From positions 5,443,001 to 5,507,000 of the forward strand of contig NC_067237.1 in NCBI RefSeq assembly GCF_019924925.1: 64,000 nucleotides of DNA. The letters run 5' to 3'. This document shows, piece by piece, positions 58,136-64,000 of the stretch; the first letter of the stretch is position 1, and each line of letters starts with the position of its first letter. Below the pieces are notes generated by a model that was not told the origin of the DNA, did no database searches, and was given only the letters and a program-made list of their open reading frames with translations. The position numbers were made by a program, and so were the translations under genes. Source of the stretch: Ctenopharyngodon idella (Eukaryota > Chordata > Actinopteri > Cypriniformes > Xenocyprididae).

Positions 58136-59581
58136 AAACACACACACAATTGTTTGCATTGTTTTTTCACCGCTGTCAGACCAGGCATGCAATGCACTAC
58201 AACTCAGTCCAGTTTGATGCTAGAAAAAATAGGACATTTCCATGGTACTTTGGATATTCCTGTTCTGTGGTGACTGGAGGGTGCTTTTTTCTTAACAAAA
58301 CACACTGCATTAATGTAACCTGCTGTGCATTCTCATTATTAATGCTGTGTGCTTGCTCCTAAACTCATCTCCACTCTTACATAATGCAGGAGATTGCATT
58401 CCCAGAATAGCGCTGCACTGCTTTAGGGAGGAATAGTGCATAAGTGTCATGTTGTATGACTGTAACGAAAAAAAATGAACACAGAATCAGTGTCAAGCCA
58501 AACCTCCAACGAAATGGGCCGATGCATTTATTTCGAGTCCCATGAGCAGAAGGGACGCAGTGAGCACCACTGATATCATTCAACAAACAGGATGTGAAGC
58601 TCTCAGATCTCTCCCTGGAGAACAATGTTCATTGCAGTGTTGCAACAACTGCGTATTTATCGTATACAGTAAGAACAGCTGAGCTCGACAATGTTGAACG
58701 AATGCAGTGCTGGCTCTGATCTCAGCTCAGAGTTTATCGCCAGCACTGAGTCATTAATCGATGCAGCTCAGCAGAATCATAGCGGCGTGAAGTTTGCCCA
58801 TCCAGAATGATGCCGCACTGCTGCGATGGGGCCAATTGACTGTAGAGGGCTGAAATTGTTTTTCCTTCAGCATCTGAGAGGTTCTCCTGTGGGATGGAGG
58901 AAGGGAGAAAGAACAGGGAGGGTCTATGTGAATTACTTTGATGGCAAGGTATTCGTCGAGAGTGCCACTGATAGGATCTGAAGTCTGGAGAGGAAAGATA
59001 GTGCGGCAGCAGCGAGAGGATCTACCCGCTGACAGCTTCCTGTCATTTATTCACCCCTGAAAGCTCAAAGCCATGGCTTTCCACGCACTCCTAATCAATA
59101 ATGACACGAACAACATTTCACACAGCTCTCATAAACTTTAATGGCTTTTCCAATTACTCTGACTGACAAATTTAGACCTGAGCATTAAAAAGGCTGAAAA
59201 TTAACGATAACTTAGCCACTCATGTGCATCCATCCGTACATACCATGGGATTTGTTTCCCATCTTAATTGCAAGTTATTTAGAGATATGCAAAGTTGTGA
59301 AGGACAGAAATGACCATGGGATGGAAAAAAAAGGAGTGTGGTTTCATAGGGTTCGTTGTTATTTATTATGGGAGATAGAGGTCTTGGCATCTGATGTGTC
59401 TGTGTGTTGACTCAAGGGCTTATGCTGCTCCGCTGGCTCTGTAGAGAGAAAAACAGACCACTGTCATGTCAAAGAGCATTTACATATAGTTTTGTTCTCG
59501 TTCCCCTGAATGCATTTGAGCACACATTCAAACTACTAAAGACATTTGTATACCGCAACAGACCTACTGCCAGAGAATATT
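58136..59581. other. unique DNA; possible conserved element at 58680-59200
   Basis: 58680-59200 is balanced and unique, with 'gagtcattaatcgatgcagc' (58749), 'cctaatcaataatgaca' (59090) and 'ttttccaattactctgactg' (59147). No frame of note. Regulatory role is a guess from composition. Confidence 0.35.
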
Positions 59582-60090
59582 TAAAGGGTTAGTTCACCCA
59601 AAAAAGAAATTTCCATCATCATTTACTCACCCTCATGTCGTTCCAAAGCCGTAATACTTTTGTTCATCTTCGGATGATTTAATGAAATCTGAGAGATTTC
59701 TGTCCCTCCATTGACAGTCCATGCAACTACCACTTCAAAAAGTTCATAAAGAGATTGCAAAACTAATCCATATGAATTGAGGAGTTTAGTCCTAATTTTC
59801 TGAAGAGACAAGATTGTGTTATATGATGAACAGATTGAATTTAGGCTTTTATTCACATATAAACTTTCATCAAAACACACATCAGTTATGGTAAATGGAA
59901 GCACAAGCATGCTTGCTTGACGTGCGAGAACCAACGAGGTTCATTCTCGTGTGTTATGCAGCATGTTTCAGCTTCCGCAAGAACCAATGAGGTTTGTTCT
60001 CTCGCATCAAGCAAGTACGGTTGAGCTTCTGTTTTTGTTCGCTGATCAATGTTTAGCCTACACTATATGTGAATAAAAGCCTAAATTCAA
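59582..60090 (+). mobile_element. MITE left half, TTAAAGGGTTAGTTCACCC
   Basis: 'ttaaagggttagttcaccca', 'ctcaccctcatgtcgttcca' and 'tctgtccctccattgacagt' follow the consensus order. The sequence ends without a mirror terminus near 60090. The 103-codon minus frame at 59623-59934 lies within it and is not a gene. Confidence 0.75.
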
Positions 60091-61560
60091 TGGGTGCTTC
60101 TCATTTCTTATTTGTGCATCCTCATTTCCTTTCCTCGCTTCCTTTCCTTGCGTCTTAACTCCACGCCCTTAGGGGTGTTGTGTAGTAAGTACATGTAGCG
60201 TGTAACTACGTCACCTTAAAATAAAGTGTTACAGATTAATCAGCATCATCATAAATTTAATAGAATCACATTTGTTTTTTAGTTTTTCTTTTACAAAGTT
60301 TGCAACAGATATTGTACACAGATATTAAGTTGTGTACAATATCTGTATGGTTTGTTTACAACATTCATTCAAACTATACTGTAAGAACAAGAAATCATTT
60401 CACATCCATTGGGACTCTCTTCCTATCCTTTTCTTTCCATACTCCTGTTCCTTTCCCCTTATCTCTTTGCTGACCTGTTTATTTCTAGACACACAGGCGC
60501 TCAGAGGAGGACAGAGTTATAAGTTTCAGCTCTCTGTGCATGTCTTCACAATGACACCAGTCACAAGAAGGGCTGTGCATCTGAATAAAGCAACTCAGCT
60601 GCAGCTGAAATCTCAAAGGCCCCTATGTTGCAGAAGCAAAATAATCCCCAAAACACCTGTCCAATTTACCTGTCCTCATAAAGACACCTGTCCCATGCTC
60701 AAAATGTTGCCACATACACACACAGGAAGAAAATGAGACCGCCATCAACGGTCAGCACTGGGATTGCATATCATAAATAAAAAACACTTCACAGCAAAAT
60801 GAAAAACTGCTTGCTATGCACATATCATTGCTCATTTACATTGTGTGCTGTAACTTGACTGGTATCATATGGTGCTTTTGGGCAATACTTTTAAACAGGT
60901 TGTGCTTTCCCATAAGCAGATTTTATTATAAATATGAGCAAATTTTAAACAGAAGCATCTGGCAGTGGACAATCTATTTACGTAAAATGTTTACATTTCA
61001 CATTGAGGTTATTTTAATGGCCACACGCGGTCTACATTTAAGGGTTTATCCATGTTGCTGCTGAAAGGGAAGACTTCAGTCTAATTGGGGCTTAGCTAGT
61101 AAACTAAGGTGTAAGCAGAAACTAAGCATAAAGTAAAAAATATAAAGTATTCTGCATTTTCATTAGCTGTGCCAAAATCAAGTAAGCTGTTAATCTAGAC
61201 GTTGTGTTAAAGGTGCGCTCCTGACTCAAAGTTTGCACCAAAAGAGAGGCAGTAACATTAGGCTATACTGCCTTCTGAGATTACTTCATTCTAACTGAAT
61301 TCTAGGCCAAATCATGTTTTCTTTGTGGATAAGGCAATACCATAAATCAATGAGATTAGCTCAGTGAAAAAAACAACAACCACATATATTCCAAATTGGC
61401 AGATGGTGTCAATAGAAATGCAGAAATGCATATTAGATGATCCAATCATTATCTTAGCAACATGCTAACATCAAACTATTCAGATAAATTGAAGCACATA
61501 TGCTTCATTCTCCAATATTACTACAAAGAAGGAGCTTGCTGTACCAGTAGTAGTAGGCCT
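60091..61560. other. mostly unique DNA
   Basis: 'ccttaaaataaagtgttaca' at 60213-60232 is a terminus like those at 45022 and 55866. The frame at 60332-60736 (134 codons) mixes AT-rich and unique DNA without a domain. Confidence 0.4.
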
Positions 61561-62345
61561 ATTGTTGAAAGTCAAGAGTTTTGAATTCTGAAGATCACCT
61601 GTAGGAAAGATTCTGTCATTCTCACATGTATGGGGAGCTGATGCCACCATTTGGTATAGAGGTTGTGGTCCCTGTGGTGCACTTAGACTTTATAGATGAG
61701 CATGCTTGTTCACTGACTCTCTTTCCAGCCAACATTTCATGGTTAGGCCAGCTGTGATATGGACTTGGGGAATGGGCCCTACATGGGTTTGTCCATGGGT
61801 TCCATGTCGGCCCGATCTGAATTAGCCCCAGTATGAACCCATGGACAAACCCATGTAGGGCCCATACTTGAAGCCCATATCGTGTTGAGCCCCACCATAA
61901 AATGTTAGCTGGGTTGCATGATATGACAAGTGTTTTGATCTTGACTCTGGCTGTGATAGAGAGCCAATGAAAGAAGCATAGCAGATGTGTGACATGGGAG
62001 TACTTGGGAAGGTCTAATGTCAGCTGGGCTGCAGTATTCTGGATGAGCAGCAGAGGTTTTACTGCTGGGAAGCTGGCCAATACTGATTTGCTGTAAATCG
62101 AGAAGAAAGCAGACTATGGCTTGTACCAGAACTTGAGTAGCTTCCCTGGTCTGACTTGGCAGATTGTTTGCAGGAAGAATCTGCATGTCTTTACTGTGGT
62201 TACTTTGAGTTGAGCCAAGACATTGTCCAGTGTGACACCAAGGCTCTTGGCTTTCTGTGTGGGTGAGATGGTTGAGTTGTCTATTGAACTGACAAGTTCT
62301 TGGCCTGGATGAATAGCAGCTTGGTCTTTGCTAAGTTTAGCTCGA
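61560..62345 (-). pseudogene. L2-like LINE C-terminal fragment, split by a hairpin
   Basis: On the minus strand 'KPLLLIQNTAAQLTLDLPKY' and 'SHVTHLLCFFHWLSITARVK' (about 62060-61940) match the conserved C-terminal part of L2/CR1-type proteins (compare LQMVQNSAVRLL and SLHWLPIKFRV at 15.9-16.1 kb). The reading stops at the hairpin element 61725-61912 and may resume to its left. Upstream parts (62100-62345) are degenerate. Inactive. Confidence 0.65.
61725..61912. mobile_element. 188-bp hairpin MITE inserted in the LINE fragment
   Basis: The left 'ccagccaacatttcatgg' and right 'ccataaaatgttagctgg' are mirror ends, and the inner arms 'gggccctacatgggtttgtc' and 'gacaaacccatgtagggccc' pair perfectly. 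The whole element is one stem of about 80 bases with a short loop. Confidence 0.8.
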
Positions 62346-62574
62346 GATGATGGACATTTATAGTCACTACTGAAGGTTTTGGGGCTGCCTTTATGTGCTG
62401 TCAGGTGTTATTTTCCTCTGCCTGTATCCAGACATAAGTGGCGATGAACAAATATGGCAGCATACGGGTTGCATACTTCTGTCAGGACATGCACTTCCTT
62501 GTCTTCACAGGTTTGAATGCTGTTGAAAGATCTAGCAGTTTTCAATTTTCAATTACCCCGATTTTATCAGCTCA
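62346..62574. other. unclassified DNA
   Basis: Probably continues the degenerate LINE; nothing firm can be said. Confidence 0.3.
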
Positions 62575-62640
62575 TGGGAATTGAACCCATGAGCTATGTG
62601 TCGCAAAAGCAATTTGCAACCGTTTGAGCAACAGTACAAG
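62575..62640 (-). mobile_element. tRNA-Ala-like SINE relic
   Basis: On the minus strand 'gttgctcaaacggttg' (A-box-like), a GCAA/TTGC anticodon-type stem with a 7-base loop containing TGC, and 'catgggttcaattcccatg' (T arm with B box GGTTCAATTCC) lie in tRNA order. 'gagctgataaaat' follows, as in the SINE at 8462-8570. Confidence 0.6.
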
Positions 62641-63365
62641 AATTTCTACCAATTATATAAGTATTTGGTTTGTCCGGCAGTGTGGTTGTTCAAACCTACA
62701 GATCAAAAAATGCCTGCAAGATTCATGTGTACAAGCAAGGCTAGGAAGTTATGAGTAACAAATCCCAAAGGAGATAAACAGAATTATAAAAGCACCTCTA
62801 TGGGTGTATTAATTCTGGATGTTTGAACCACCTAAGAACAGTTTTAAACCTCATCACAATGCAGTAACCAAGAGAGAAAATGTGCCACTTACTGTACAAT
62901 GCTTTCTTGAGCCTTGAGCCACATTCCTTCTCTCCAGATAGCAAACATCAAATGACTGAGAACTAAATGTTCCCATTGCACAACACAGCCACCACTGACA
63001 GGACCCTCAGAGGGATCCATGTTCAAGGCTAAATACAACACATTTTAAAACCAACCTCGGACTGAAATTTAATTGACCTGTTTTGGGCTGTCCCCTGTCT
63101 GCAATTTAAGGTGTGGGAATGAAAAAGTGTGAGAGAGAGGTTCAAATTTGAGGTGAAGTTTTCAAGATAAATTGCTTATCAGAGATTACGTAAGTGACGG
63201 TTGCTGAGTGACTTTGCACAAGGACGGTCATATGGTCCACATGGTGCACTGGGGAATTCTGGGCATTTTCACACATCATGTCACTGCTGACCATAACTGA
63301 CAATGACTCTGGAATGGGAATAAACAGCTGGACAATGATTGGAGGAAATGTTAACTCTAAAGATT
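62641..63365. other. unique DNA, nothing recognised
   Basis: No gene or repeat recognised. Confidence 0.4.
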
Positions 63366-63470
63366 AGGGGTGTAACAATATTGAAACCGAACCGAAAAAC
63401 CGCAATACACCACCCACGGTACGTACCGCGGTACTCTCATGGCGTACCAGACGCCCCCCACCCCCTGTGC
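63366..63470. mobile_element. hAT-like transposon terminus
   Basis: 'taggggtgtaacaatattga' followed by 'ccgaaccgaaaaaccgcaat' and 'cacggtacgtaccgcggtac' is the typical start of a fish hAT-type element (AGGGGTGTAACGGTAC). No body or right end in the window. Confidence 0.5.
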
Positions 63471-63607
63471 TCCGGCCTAGCGCTGACCCATTGTTGAGGT
63501 TGACCTCACTTTACCTTGTCACAAAACTAATTTTTCTTCCTTGACATTTGATTAAACAGTAAGATAGTCTAATATGACAAGCCCATGAACTGTCATCTTT
63601 TGCGTGC

Positions 63608-63632
63608 ACACACACACACACACACACACACA
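63608..63632. repeat. CA microsatellite
   Basis: About 12 CA units. Confidence 0.9.
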
Positions 63633-64000
63633 AAGGTGCTTTTGAAAAACTCCAATCAGACTGTCTAGCAGCAACATTGTCTGTCAGAAAAAAAAATAGG
63701 ACTTTAAAGGTTGATGTTATGAAAGCTTGGGAGGAGAAACTAATTACTGAAGGTTTGTTTAAACATAATAGCACTTAATAGCAAGCAAATTAGATCCTCA
63801 CAAGTAGAACTGTATATTCAGCTTAATTTCCGTTAAATAATGCTAATAATTACTACATTTCTGTCAACCTAAAAAAAAATATGATCACCAAGTCTACACA
63901 ATTTCCACTTATTTCTTCAGTGTTCCATCTTGGTCTATTGCAATAAACTGCACGTAAATACAAAATGTCATTGGTCGCTTACCATTGTTACGATGGAGGA
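63633..64000. other. unique DNA to the window end
   Basis: Nothing recognised. Confidence 0.4.

Noticed and set aside
57911..58273. 120-codon plus-strand open frame with a duplicated peptide
   Set aside because: The duplication is the 127-bp tandem repeat, not protein domain repetition.
60332..60736. 134-codon plus-strand frame
   Set aside because: Mixed composition, no domain; the possible acceptor near 60490 is weak.
62575..62640. Functional tRNA-Ala gene
   Set aside because: Has A/B-box-like words and an anticodon-type stem but no paired acceptor stem; downstream words match a SINE.

Overview
This window looks like non-coding DNA from a teleost fish, most probably a cyprinid-type genome (zebrafish, carp and goldfish relatives). 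It is AT-rich, contains no bacterial-style operons, and is packed with repeat families I recognise as typical of such genomes: short palindromic DNA transposons whose ends read TTAAAGGGTTAGTTCACCC, Tc1-like transposons, L2/CR1-type LINE reverse-transcriptase remains, a tRNA-derived SINE, and many CA/TA/GAA microsatellites. Family assignments come from memory of these sequences and not from a database search.

I found no intact host protein gene. The best candidate for real coding sequence is a possible terminal exon at 35582-35891 (+): a strong polypyrimidine tract and AG acceptor, 102 open codons ending in TAA, and an AATAAA about 385 bases downstream. A much weaker candidate is a signal-peptide-like first exon at 28298-28340 (-). 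Almost all other open frames are short and chance-like, or are transposon fragments.

Layout: 1.3-3.4 kb, degenerate L2-like LINE (+). 6.2-7.7 kb, inactivated Tc1-like element (+). 8.5-12.3 kb, SINE, solo LTR inserted in one of two related repeats, and palindromic elements. 14.5-17.1 kb, composite MITE and L2-like LINE (-). 19.2-20.9 kb, nested inverted repeats. 22-23.7 kb, MITE and a dispersed repeat with a second copy at 42-43 kb. 25.5-26.2 kb, second Tc1-like fragment (-). 33.4-35.5 kb, a 2 kb palindrome, followed by the candidate exon. 36.9-38.0 kb, a broken proline/serine-rich transposon-type reading frame (-). 41.05-41.83 kb, a 38-bp minisatellite. 45-56.4 kb, a dense series of MITEs. 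57.3-58.1 kb, a GAA array and a 127-bp tandem array. 59.6-64 kb, truncated MITE, L2-like fragment with a hairpin insertion, SINE remnant and a hAT-like end.

Between the repeats lie several unique blocks of mixed composition with clustered homeodomain, POU and E-box-like words (about 4.8, 24.1, 30.5-30.9, 32.7, 39.4, 48.8 and 58.7-59.2 kb). They could be conserved non-coding elements of a gene desert or large introns; this is an inference that needs cross-species alignment. Repeat boundaries are read by eye and may be off by several bases to tens of bases.
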